This document shows positions 47,502-58,583 of a stretch of 64,000 nucleotides of DNA, one piece after another. This DNA is from Pohlia nutans. Lineage: Eukaryota; Streptophyta; Bryopsida; Bryales; Mniaceae. The translations under genes were made by a program, and so were the position numbers. The stretch is from positions 806,001-870,000 of the forward strand of contig CM040088.1 of assembly GCA_022496805.1 (NCBI GenBank). The letters are read 5' to 3'. Under the pieces are notes generated by a model that searched no databases, had not been told where the DNA came from, and was given only the letters and a program-made list of their open reading frames with translations. Position 1 is the stretch's first letter. Each line of letters opens with the position of its first letter.

Positions 47502-48403
47502 TCCCTAAGCGTGCAAGGAGCCCCGCATGACGATGATTGGTTGCTTTTCAGTCAAACACTGATTTTCACGTAGTTCCTACTTTCAAATGAAAATGATTCC
47601 AATTAAGGGATAGAGTGGGCTATCTTTTATTTTCTAGTCCAATTTATTATTCTTCAAAATAATTAAAATTGCTTTTTTTACATCACTTTAAAGCTCAAAA
47701 CCCTAAAATTTCAATAGACACTAGAGTTATCCTTAAATTTACTTTGAGTTTGATGAATCTACAAAGAATTTTGCTTTACTATACTCTTATGTGTTCATTC
47801 TAAATAGTTAAAAGGTGTGGAAGATTTTGGTGGTCTATCATTATTGAGTGTGTAAAAGGTGTGTAAGAGCTTAGTGGTCTTCAAAAGTTTTTTAGCACCA
47901 AGAAAGGAGCTAAAAAACTTTCGAAGACCACCAAGCTCTTACACACCTCTTACACACCCAATAATGATAGACCACCAAAATCTTCCACACCTTCTAACCA
48001 TTTGGAGTGAAGAAATAAGAGTATAATAAAGAAAAATTCATGGTATCTTCTTCAAAATTTGATGGACTTTAAGGATAACTCCACTATAGAAAAAGTTTTC
48101 CATTGAATTTCTATTCATGTAAACCTCAAAAGCATGGCTGCCATCTACACATTACTTCTTTACATTTTCCCTAAAACACTTATACTATTCTAAGCATTTT
48201 TGTAATTACTATAAGTTTTAAAAAAAAAAAATTGAAAAATCTTGTAAAATTTAATTTCATTTAAATAATTATGAAAAAATCAGGTTAAACTGGTTTAACA
48301 ATACCTTATATGAGAAAAATTCCAAAAATATATAACGTTTTTTTTTTAAATGTGAAAAATTGATGAGGTTCAACCGAATAATTGTAGCGTGGACACTTAT
48401 GGG
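47502..48403. mobile_element. About 0.9-kb fold-back element with a large central hairpin
   Basis: Ends TCCCTAAGCGTGCAAGG and GTAGCGTGGACACTTATGGG, right flank TTAA (48404-48407), left flank TTTA (47498-47501). Its centre, about 47905, is a long palindrome: gtgtgtaagagcttagtggt and gaccaccaagctcttacaca pair around ttttttagc/gctaaaaaac, and weaker pairing extends at least 150 bp each way. Related pieces lie at 24999-25564 and 57020-57235. Confidence 0.65.
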
Positions 48404-48407
48404 TTAA

Positions 48408-48717
48408 TCATCATAAGGTTGGCATAAAGACCACCATTAACAGAAAATGTGGCATTCCCCAAAGAGATGCCTAGGCAAAATTATTGTGCATACGTGAAAT
48501 TGGGCACTAATTGCTTGGGCATCTCTCTCGGCAGTGCTACCTTTTCTACTAGGGCATTGAGGTTCATGAATAAAAGTTGTCTAACTATGCATCAAATGGT
48601 CAAAGGCTGAATTGCAAGGTTCATCCTTGGTGCTTTTTTTCAAAGGTAAATTGAATGATATGGACCTCAACTACCTATCTATTAACATAGTAGTACTATA
48701 TTAATATAGTAGTACTA
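48408..48717. other. Intergenic DNA, no gene seen
   Basis: Ends in a small doubled palindrome, tagtagtactatattaata and tagtagtactatag. Confidence 0.45.
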
Positions 48718-48944
48718 TAGAAGGGTTGCTACTCCAGAAGCAAAATGTTTATTATTTTTTGAAAAGTAAAGTTTGCACCTCAAATAATTATTTTCTTGAT
48801 TATTATTTTTTAACAAAAATGATTAAAATGGGTCCAAAAATCGCTTAGAAATAGTAAAATATAGCTAAAATTTATTCATTCTATTTTTTGTCATGATTTT
48901 TAAGTCTTTTTTTTTTTAAATTATTTTTTGACGATCCTTCTATG
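48718..48944. mobile_element. MITE related to 17195-17416
   Basis: Ends (c)TATAGAAGGGTTGCTAC and GACGATCCTTCTATG, with gtacta just outside both. AT-rich core. Confidence 0.5.
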
Positions 48945-49679
48945 GTACTACGATAGTCAATTCATTAGCCAAAGTCCCCTAATTCAACTGAATTCAGGAC
49001 AACTTACATATATATGAAAGGGAACAAACACCATAAAGTGCACACAAAAGTGCAATTTTAAGGTGAAAATTAGTTGATAATGTGCTTACTCCCAAAACAA
49101 GAAATTCAAGATCAATCATTGTAATTTTTGCACTAAGAAGATCCAAAGTTTTTACAACCAATAATATTGTTGTAATTTAAGATGTTGAAATGGACAAGAT
49201 GAAACAAACATAGTAGAATAACCTTTTCAGCACATCTAGATGTGAGATTCTTAGAATTAACTCCTACTGATATGTAGGATCTTCACATAAATTTAGATGA
49301 GTTGTAAAGTATGCATTTTACAGCTCCAGTCTTTATAAAAATTTCATCAATTAAAATAAACATCATAAATAGAAACAATTTATGTGGTTAAATTTGGAAA
49401 AAACTTATATATCTTTTCAAATCTATTACATAGTACAAAGCATTTTAGTTTGACAAATTGTCAAAATACAATTTATATTTTCTTAGAATGTGAAATTTTC
49501 TATGACTGGTCAAAGTTTCATTTTATATTGAATATCAAGAAAGATCAAAGATTTGATCATGAAAACATTATTAATTCCCCCTGATAGTAAAGTTTCAATA
49601 CTACAATAATATTCTTTGTTTTGTGTTATTATCCTCAAAAAAATAATTTAAGCTATTGAAATTTTGATTTGTAGTAGAT
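48945..49679. other. AT-rich intergenic DNA, no gene seen
   Basis: No coding or RNA signal. Confidence 0.45.
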
Positions 49680-49820
49680 ATGAACATCGGTCCTCTTTCG
49701 AGGCCGGCGTGAATAAAGTGTTTGTTCGTCTTGACAATGAGCCGATGCCCACCGGACAAAGGTCCATTGGTACAAGACTACTCACCTCTTTCGAGAATAG
49801 ACACTTTAGTGACCAAAGAT
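49680..49820 (-). repeat. Truncated inverted copy of the SINE-like element at 49950-50311
   Basis: ggtcctctttcgaggccggc, gatgcccaccggacaa and ctcacctctttcgag are complements of blocks in the 3' half of the downstream copy. Confidence 0.65.
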
Positions 49821-49949
49821 AAATACTAGTAACACTAGTAAAATATGTTAGATTAGAACTAGCGCGGGTATAAATTGGTGTTTGTTTTGCTGGAGATCGC
49901 CAAGTCATGGTTCCAAGGCGATTTGTAGTACATCCATACACTTGAGGCA

Positions 49950-50311
49950 CCACGGGCCTTGGCTTGGTGGTTGGGACTCATGGCCCCCAATGAGGAGGTT
50001 GTGGATTCTATTCCCCATGCCGGCGTAGTGCTCACCACCATAGTCCACCCAACTATGGTGGGGGGTCCTTGGACCTTGTTGTATGGGTACCTCAAAGCCC
50101 TTTGGGGGGATACCATGTCCGGTATCTTCAAGGCACTAGTGGCTAGCTAGGTAGTAGCATAGTGTGTCACTATAGTGTCCATCCTCGAAAGGGGAGAGTA
50201 GTATTGTCCCAATTTCCCCTTGTCCGGTGGGCATCGGATCATTGGCATTACAAACGGACACTTCATTCACGCCGGCCCCTAAAGGGACCGGAGTCTATCT
50301 ATCTATCTACA
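49950..50311 (+). mobile_element. tRNA-derived SINE-like element
   Basis: Begins gggccttggcttggtggttg, close to a pol III A-box (TGGCNNAGTGG). About 40 bp later gttgtggattctattcccc resembles a B-box. It ends after the (tcta)n run tctatctatctatctac, a tail style seen in several plant SINEs. About 360 bp and without coding capacity; the frames of 63-101 codons across it are artefacts. Confidence 0.65.
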
Positions 50312-50489
50312 TCCATACACTAATAATCCATCTTACTATGTATTTAAGAATGAAAATTTGAAAAAAATTCTACCATCCAAAAACAACACCCAAAGGCTTG
50401 TTAGAGACTACAAAATGGTTGCCCCAAAGACTCATAGAGACAACAAAACAAACATTAAGGGCAAAATAAAAAAACTTTAGTGTATTGCA

Positions 50490-51120
50490 CTTTTTGCCTG
50501 AGGAAGTCATTGTCAAGAATTTAAATAACTATGTGAGAACAAATATAGGGTGTCTTTTTTTCATTTGAGATAAAAATTATAAATTTATAGAAGTAATTTA
50601 GGGTGCTATAAAACCAATTTGGGAATATTTTAGAAATATTCTTAGAATATATAGAATATACCATGAAAATACTATAAATAGTATAATATTCCAATTGTTT
50701 CATAGCCCCCTGTTAAATACCCTTTGTACGCTCATATGTACCCAAAATTTACATTAAGTGACTTCCCCAAGACTAGTTGGAAAAAAATCAGCCCAAAAAA
50801 ATATTGTCTTTTGTATATAATGAATTTCAAAATTGGCTATCACATTTTCTTGACAATTTTGAAGCTCCACGGGAATTTTTATTTAAAAGTTTATCATTAT
50901 TTTTTCTTAATTTAATCCCGAATGTCCAATTATCCACAAAGTAGACGATGTACAGAATCAAACAATGTTTTCTCATCCGTCATTGACTTTTTACAAATGA
51001 ATGTCAATTTTTGATTTCATATTTTATGGGAAGTTAGCTTTATGCATGTGTGATCTCATTAGAAAGAATGATTTGTGAAACTCTTATGCCTCATTTCATG
51101 TTGTAGTGATTCACCCAAAA
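50490..51120 (-). repeat. Dispersed repeat, inverted relative to 2140-2620
   Basis: Colinear with the complement of the 2.1-2.6 kb repeat (ataaatttataatt, ccaatttgggaatatt, ccaattgtttcatagccccc). It extends beyond it to a cctcatttcatgttgtagtg block also found at about 2075-2095 and 52810. Confidence 0.55.
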
Positions 51121-51418
51121 TTGAAGTAAATTTCCTTTGGGTCTAGAGTTAGGGTAAGTTTTCTTCGAGTCTTTTTAGACTGTTGTGAGGGGAACAACGT
51201 TCCGGGTGGTCACCATTGTGATAACCTTGAGCACAATATTGTGATGTCGTTCGAAGTGGAATGAGATTTTCCACCTCTCTTCTCATAACCCTGTAAATAT
51301 ATATTTTCACTGCATAACTTAGTTTTGGCGTGTATTCTCCTCTTCTAGCCAGGCTCGGGAGATTTAATTTGATTTTTACTTGGTTGGGTTTTCTCATTTC
51401 ATCGATATCTTCAATTCT

Positions 51419-51562
51419 CACTACTTAGCAAAGGCGTTGCTTCTCACCCAAAACAATGTCACTATACACACTCATCCAATCTTGATCGTCTGGGCAGTGA
51501 GTGCAAAGTGACGCCGTTTCACTCACCTACCAAGTGAAAAGAAATGCTTTCTCCTTGTAGTG
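51419..51562. mobile_element. CACTA-like MITE, copy 4 (144 bp)
   Basis: Ends CACTACTTAGCAAAGGCGTT and AATGCTTTCTCCTTGTAGTG, with the cagtgagtgcaaagtgacgc interior shared with 14451-14619. Flanking triplets are tct and ttt, so a clear duplication is lacking. Confidence 0.65.
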
Positions 51563-51810
51563 TTTATCTTATTTAGTATGCTTCGTTTCCAATGCCATGA
51601 AGTCTGGCACCGAGTCTGAATGCTCACTAGAAGGAAATGTGTCGTTTTTCACTTATTATAAATGAAAAAGAAATGAAACGGCGCCAGGCACATGAGCTAT
51701 GTTAGTGCTGATGAGTGGTTTTGGTCACAAGAAGATAGAAACATAATTATAATATTCCACCACTATTCACTGTTCCAAAAAAAATGAGGAATGAAAAGGA
51801 CAAGTCTTCT

Positions 51811-52034
51811 ACTACACTAAATAGGTAGATTAGTGTTAGATACACTAATTTTCATAAACATGTTGTAAGTTTTTACTGTTGACCAATTTTTTTACCCTCT
51901 ATATTGGTCAAGATGAGGATCTTTCAATAGTATAGGAATCAATGTCTTTGGTAAAATTTTTTGTCGAGAGTAAAAATCTATAATATTTTCAAATCTTATA
52001 ATTATCTAACACTAATCTACCTATTTAGTGTAGT
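51811..52034. mobile_element. MITE with perfect 32-bp terminal inverted repeats
   Basis: Left end actacactaaataggtagat (running to 51842) is exactly complementary to 52003-52034. Total 224 bp and AT-rich inside. No convincing target duplication, so the superfamily is open (possibly CACTA-derived). Confidence 0.85.
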
Positions 52035-53694
52035 GGCTTTGTACTTGCAAATGCATCATGCATCGATCAGATGCAGGCTTCCAACTCTACATGAATTGTG
52101 AGGAAGGACTCTTAACTTATGTTCACTCCAGAAGTCACCATGTCTTCAAGCCAAACGTCTTGACAGCAATTAACTTATACTGGGTTCCAGGTCCTAGTTG
52201 TGTCAGAGTCTGGCACAACAGTTCCAGCGACAGAAATGTCCTCACAGGCACTCGTGCACGGTCCGTATTTCTCAACTTGGAGAATCAATGACAAGCAAGT
52301 AAACATCATCATAATGCACAAGAGGGTAAAAGGGAATCCTTTGTGGAAATTATATGGTTTTACAAGTGTTCAATATTGATTCAATTAAAATCTGAAACCC
52401 CTATTTCTTTCTACAGTGATTCAATCATAGTAGGTGCATGGCTATTTTGCATTTTCAGCAAGCATGCAACTCCAAATTTTACTCGTGAATTTTAGCAGCA
52501 CAATACTGAAGGGTTTTTCTACTTATTCACCAAAGGATGATCAATCAAAATGTTGAATAGATTTGTATGATTGAAATCTGTTTATAGCATTCCATATTAC
52601 TATAAAAAAATGAAACAATCTCTAGGTTCTAAAGAGGTAACCCCTAACTGCCTAGGTGTTCATTTTTTGGACGATGTATAGATTTCATCCAAATTTACTA
52701 ATCCGTCATGCACTTTTTTGTAGTGTGGATTTTTTTACTATAGATTTGATGGGAACTTAGCTTCATGCATGTCTGATCCGATTAGAAAGGGGATGATTTG
52801 TGATATTTATTATGCCTCATTTCATGTTGCCTTGGTTCACCAAAAATTTCTAAAATCTTAGTTCAAAATAATCCAAAAGTGCTCTTGAAAAAGTCAACTC
52901 ATAGAATTAAAAAATTGGGTTCAACGTGGTTTGTCAACTAGGATGGTTCCAAACATGCCACATTTCATTACGGGTGTCACATTCTCCTACAAGACATCTT
53001 TCGCACTTTATAAATTGGATTTAACGTGGTTCAAGTAGCAAAACACTAGTCCTCACAGTGCGTTTTTGATACCGTTTCAAGGATTTAATCCTCTTTGCAA
53101 CACAAGAGTCCTAAGCTTTAACACCCACGTTATTGATTAATGATAATTTTACAAGAAATGTCTTACTCGACCACTAAACAAAGCGTCAATAATCACACCA
53201 AAAATGTCACATGAGTACACCCATTATATGTCAAAGAACCATATTCTTAAAACGCACATTGAATATTTCAAAATAGTCCAAAATATTCTCGATATCCAAG
53301 AATATTTTATCCAATATGTACAACAGTCATGGTTGACACTAGTCGAACTAGACAGTCAATGCATTACGAAGTCAAGTTGGAAAAAAAAGCTAACTATGAC
53401 AAACGTGACAATCGTGCTAATTACTAATTAGGGCTTCATATGGAGACTGGGCCTATACGCAAATCCTAAATGATCGTCATCCTGGTTCAAACCAATTATT
53501 TGCGTCTTGGACTCTTTGGACACAACATCATACTGCAACATGTAGTCATGCTCCACAGCCACCTACAACACGCTTCTTACAGCCGTGCAGCTGAACCAAT
53601 TCTTCAATGGTTGATGATATTGGGTCGTCAACTCGAACAAAGACTCTCTGCGGAACCGAATATCCTTCCTGGCCTGAGGGATTTCTATGCAAAG
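52035..53694. other. Intergenic DNA, no gene supported
   Basis: Frames of 75-78 codons at 52058-52291, 53204-53431 and 53470-53706 show no family resemblance. A TTAA-like end, gaggtaacccctaactgcct, occurs at about 52636. Confidence 0.4.
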
Positions 53695-54930
53695 TCATCT
53701 ATGTGACACGATGGCTCTCTTGTGGATCTGAAAGATATGGAACATGAGGGGCATCAATTCCACGCCCTTGTTAATATACTTTAGCCTCTGCAATTGCAAA
53801 CAAGAGTCACAATCATCATGACGACCATATGCTCGCCGATCTTGCAGGATTTCGTCGAGCCGTACCGGAATGATCGCGTATAAGTCACCCATGCATTCCA
53901 CTAGATTCAAGTACCTCAGGATCCCTGTATTGAATTCATAGCAATGAGGACCAAGGTTCTTATGGAACCGAGGAGTTCGATTCCCAACGTGCGGGAAGTT
54001 CATGTACCATTTATGAAGAGGAAATTGTAACTGTATCCACGTGCCAGTTTCAACCTCGATTTCAAAGATTCTCAGATACCCCGCATGAACATGAATTGCG
54101 TACGCCCTTGGGTCCGGCACGAGGTCCGGCATATCAACGATTGGTCTCGCTAAGTCTGTGTCTGCTACGTAGAGACGCCCACCGGCCCATGCGCTTGCAC
54201 AAACGTAGTTCTAAGCTCGGACATAAGGCGAGAGGTTTCTCCACGAACCCCGCAAAAGAAATGTCTTACATGTCCATTTGTTTGACGTGGATTTGTACAC
54301 ACAAACACAAGAGGGGAAAAAGAAAATGACTTTATAGGAGTTTGAGTCGTCGTCCACCACCATCTGTGCTTGGACGCCGCTATAAAGCCATAGAGACGAC
54401 GCCAAGATATTTGTAGCTTCTGGAAGCTCCCTGCATTCTTTCGTGAAAGGATTGCAAACTAGAAGAGGATGCCAAATCTCGGCAGAGTAGTGGGTATGGA
54501 GCTTGATGAGGAGCAGGCCACCTGAGCATGCAATGATGTCATTGTGAGGGCGGCTCAAACGGGTCCATTGATGGACGAGGGGAGGAAGGGAGTGGACCGT
54601 GTCGGTCGAGTGATCTGCTGTTGCATGCGAGATTCCAATCCATGACCATGAGCACGGCGGGATCAATTGTTGATTGGTGAGATTCTTCGCCAAGAGTGGG
54701 AAGTACCAATCGCGGGTGACGTCGCGCCGTCGGGCCTGTACGATGAGATGTTTGTGTTTCAATGCCCACGTTGCCCACGATTTGCTCACCGTACTGCGCT
54801 GCACGATTTCGCGGGCCGTGAGGGTGGGAATACTCATCCAAAGCACCAAGTCCGCGACATGGTATAACTCGTGTTCCGAATGAGTATGCTGCTCAGATCT
54901 ATCAGTTATGATCGCATCCATAGTGGACAT
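53695..54930 (-). pseudogene. F-box/kelch-like protein gene with one in-frame TAG
   Basis: One frame of 412 codons runs from ATG 54930 to TGA 53695 with a single internal TAG at 54211-54213. The N-terminal half has a degenerate F-box (about LVLWMSIPTLTAREIVQRST and VSKSWATWALK), then the plant F-box-associated pattern ...HNDIIACSGGLLLI, LLVCNPFTKECRELP. Past the stop it continues as AGGRLYVADTD, LRIFEIEVETGTWIQLQFPL and ECMGDLYAI, like the second half of a kelch or F-box-associated domain. Intact members would be substrate receptors of SCF ubiquitin ligases. The Met at 54930 is preferred because TTTCTTGTGACGTGCAG just upstream looks like a splice acceptor of a leader intron. It could be a recent pseudogene, a 239-residue truncated protein, or an assembly error. 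Confidence 0.72.
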
Positions 54931-57019
54931 ATTGTATCTGCACGTCACAAGAAATGCAAAAGGCCGTTAAAACAACTCGCAATCGGGCATTATAGGGTGC
55001 GTGCGACAATACTGCAATGGCATACAGCCACGTACTAGGAAATACTAGGTCTTAGTAGCAAGCGCAAGAGAAAAGTAACATGCATCGTATGCAAACTTGC
55101 TTTTTGGAGAAGATCGAAGCATATCTCTGTACAATTAATAGTATGTTGTTGCAAATTACCTTGAAGGAGAAAGACAGCTGGCTAATGCAATCTTGAAACT
55201 CTGAGAAGAAAACTATTCACTGATTTCACTCGACATATACGAAGGCAACAACTAAAGCAAAGCACTAAAAGGATCGGAATGAAATCAAGAATAGAGAAAC
55301 AAGAATGGAGAAATTGCTCTTATAAAGGCCTTGGGCAAAGCCTCGGTTGTTGAACTATAAAAAATCAGGTTTGCTCTCATGCATCTCATCTCGGTAGATG
55401 GAGAAGTTTCACCTCGACGTGGTGCTCTCTTGCTAGGTCATAGATCAGAAACAAAATATCGATTGACGAAATGCTCTCCTACCAAGGCATGGATCGGAAT
55501 CAATGTATTGATTGACATTAAGAGAGGTCTCGACAGAATGGAATATTAGAGTCATGCACAATTTCAAACTACCGAAGCTTCTCTCGTCGATCAATAAATG
55601 GTAGAGGTTGCAACCGCCCTCTTCACTTTTGCTCACTACTTGAGTTTGCTTTGTCCTTTCGAGACCACTTGCTCGTCTATCATCTAAATGTAAAGTCAAA
55701 GATAAAATGTAAAGTCAAATATAATATGTAGGTTGTCTCAGTTTAACAAAAATGGCCATTTCGACAGTGTTATTTTGAGGAGGTCATTAGGTGCTTGTAT
55801 AGGTTGTATGTCGAATTTGTAGGTGATGATCTCAATCCTCAAATTCTTTCCAGTAGATACACCCAGACTTTTCAGTAGTATTATTGGGAATATAAGAATA
55901 ATATTATTGGGAATATAAGTATAATATTTAGCCACTATTCACAAAGTGGGGAATGAAAAACGGCAGGTCTAATACTAGTGCAGGCACCAGACGACTAACT
56001 TCACCAGTCACCAAATAATTCCAACATCCATAATTCTTCTTCTTGCAAGAAGAGCAGTGATCTTGCGAAGAGTCCTGAGGTTCTGATTGTCCATGGCCAT
56101 ATTCAGGCTGACTGTCAAGGTGCAAAGTCGATCTCTGAAGGACACTATATCATTTAAATCCTACCGAAAATGAAAAAAGGTAGTGCCTCTAATTTTTTTC
56201 TTGGGGGCGTACACATCTAGATTCTCGTAAGTTTGTGACATGTTACCCTGACTGTGTGCAAACTGCGCTGAAAATTCTAAAGGACTTTCATGTGCTCACT
56301 GTATGTATTAATGGTTTTTTTAAGTAGCCCTTGAATTGAAATCACCAGAGCTCTGAATCTTATACGAATGTCTCAGACCTTCTGTGACTCGTGGATATGA
56401 CCATTGTTCAACTTGAGCTTCTGTGAAATCATGCCAATGTAACTCGCGAACAAGACCATTTTTCAACTTGTGCCCGTTTTAAATTGTATCAGCCATGGAT
56501 TAGGTCACACGCTCAAAGCAGAGCGAGCCTTGTTGCTATGGAGAGTTTTCAATACTCATGCAGTTACGTAAATTATAATAATTATTATAATACTGTTGTG
56601 AACGTGGCCATGAACGCCAAGTCTCGAAGATGAGCACATTCATCGTCTGAGCCTCCATCCATACCAGGAATAGACTGATCCAGGAAATTATTAAAGCAGA
56701 GCACCGTTAAATCCAGGCTATGGCGCTATGTAAAAGCAAAACAAATAATAATGCTCGATTAGGGTACGTACCGCTGTTAGTGGAGTCCGCCGAGCTTCCC
56801 AATCAATATGTGAGTAGCCAATCACCTCCCCCATCGAAGCTTTATAACAGTGCTACCCGTGACTGTTCACCTTCGGCAGAATTCATGTGAAATGTCAACA
56901 GTCAAAAATTACTGCTAGGTTTTCTAAGAGCCTTCAGTTCAGGAAGAAATTAATGTTCAACCTTTCAGAGTGGAAAGAGATGAGTCTCCACGGTTGTAAA
57001 ACTATATGTAAACCTTCTT
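54931..57019. other. Upstream region of the F-box gene and intergenic DNA
   Basis: No supported gene. Minus-strand frames of 65-84 codons (55445-55699, 55928-56125) have no recognised family. A first leader exon of the F-box gene may lie near 55150-55250. Confidence 0.4.
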
Positions 57020-57235
57020 CGATGCTAAATTAGTTTTCCATGAGTTTGAAGACCACCTAGCTCTTAAGTACACACCTGATAATGAGAGACCACTAAGCTC
57101 TTCCATATCTTTTAAACAATTGGGGTAAACAAATAAGAATACATTAAAGCAAAATTCACCATATCTTATTCAAACACACGGTGACTTTGAGGATAACTCT
57201 ATTGTATGAAACGCTTGTTCCCCTTCAATGGAATT
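57020..57235. repeat. Fragment of the fold-back family seen at 47502-48403
   Basis: gaagaccacctagctcttaa, ataatgagagaccactaagc and ataagaatacattaaagc follow the right arm of the 47.9 kb hairpin. Confidence 0.55.
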
Positions 57236-57247
57236 CCTATGAAATTT

Positions 57248-57337
57248 GGGTTTCGTCGTGAACAAATTAGTGACTGGGTTTCAGAGCAATGTACATTGCT
57301 CTGAAACCCAGTCACTAATTTGTTCACGACGAAACCC
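57248..57337. repeat. Perfect 90-bp palindrome (45-bp arms, no spacer)
   Basis: The left arm starts gggtttcgtcgtgaacaaat and runs through agtgactgggtttcagagca; the right arm is its exact complement, centred between 57292 and 57293 (aatgt|acatt). A partial third copy of the arm (cccagtcactaatttt) follows at 57335. Confidence 0.95.
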
Positions 57338-57377
57338 AGTCACTAATTTTATTATTATTAAGAATAAAAATTATCAC

Positions 57378-57465
57378 TACAATACGGTAATATTTCGGAA
57401 CAGTATTTTACCGTATTTTATATTATAGGAGGTAAAATACTGTTCGGAAATATTACCGTATTGTA
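57378..57465. repeat. Near-perfect hairpin, 35-bp arms and 18-bp loop
   Basis: The left arm, tacaatacggtaatatttcg (to 57412), pairs with 57431-57465 with one mismatch. It lies 41 bp after the perfect palindrome. May be a small MITE of its own. Confidence 0.9.
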
Positions 57466-58583
57466 CATAACACAAATGTTGCTGAGTCTTCAATGCAAAT
57501 TTATTACAAAAATTATCTCCGACCTGCTTCAGATGATAAGAATTTCCAACATTGAGGTGTAAATGCAAGTGCGCCACAAGTCCATAAATGGAAAAAGCTA
57601 CTTTGTACTGATCACTGATAATTCATGGCCACAATCTAGTAACCATTGGGCACTGTAACCATTGGGCACTGTAAGTCTCCAATGATGTTTTTTTCTTTCA
57701 TGATGTTGATACAACGAATGGCGTCTGTACAATTGGTGGGGCAAAAAAACCATGCTAGTTACAACCCCTGGGCTAGCACTGGAAGAATACTTGTAGATCC
57801 TCGGTGCCACTCAGATACCTCCTTTCCAAGAAAAAACGCTAAGTAGAATTTTAATTTTTTCATACGATCTGACTACTAGAGACGGGCAAGACTGCAAAGC
57901 CTTCGATCACCTCCTCAACGTGACAACGTCATCTGTCCCAGAGAAAAATTAGCGCTACTTGTGCAATGGCTCTGGAGCCCTCGCAAATAAATACCTACAA
58001 CCAAACTAGGAGTTCTCTTTTAGGACCAAACTAGTGCTCACATTGCCAGAAAACTCTCCACGAGCAAAAACTGGCAGATCGGCAAAAAGGTCCTCCTTCT
58101 ACTAAGCCGGGCTCCTGTTGGGGTTGTGTACTTTAAGCCGGTGCCAGACCGTGATCAAATCTGGATTAAGCTAGCTCTGAATGTATTCTTGCATACAAGA
58201 GAATTGAACGCCGCCAGCCTCATCATCTGGCCGCGCGTCCGGAGTTCGCTCCAGCACTAGAAACTGCCTTCCTGACAAGGAAGACGGCAAAAAATGTTGT
58301 TGATATATAGACATACATAATGTGCTGAGTTCACCACTTGAGCGCGTCCTATTCATGAGTCTGATGCCAATGTACCAGATCAGAAAAACAAAACGTCACG
58401 GTCGTGAGCATTGAAAAATGCTACGAAATTAAACCACGCTGATTGCAATGGCAATAACGATGATAATATTGCAAGCTAGCACGCGCTGGATCAGATGACC
58501 TGGGCGAGTCGGAATGAAGACACGCTTAGAGAAAGATGACTAGTAGAGAGAAATACTGCAGCCCGGGAGTGTTCATTGCAACA
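57466..58583. other. Intergenic DNA, no gene seen
   Basis: An 18-bp tandem duplication (aaccattgggcactgt) occurs at about 57641-57673. No coding or RNA gene. Confidence 0.45.
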
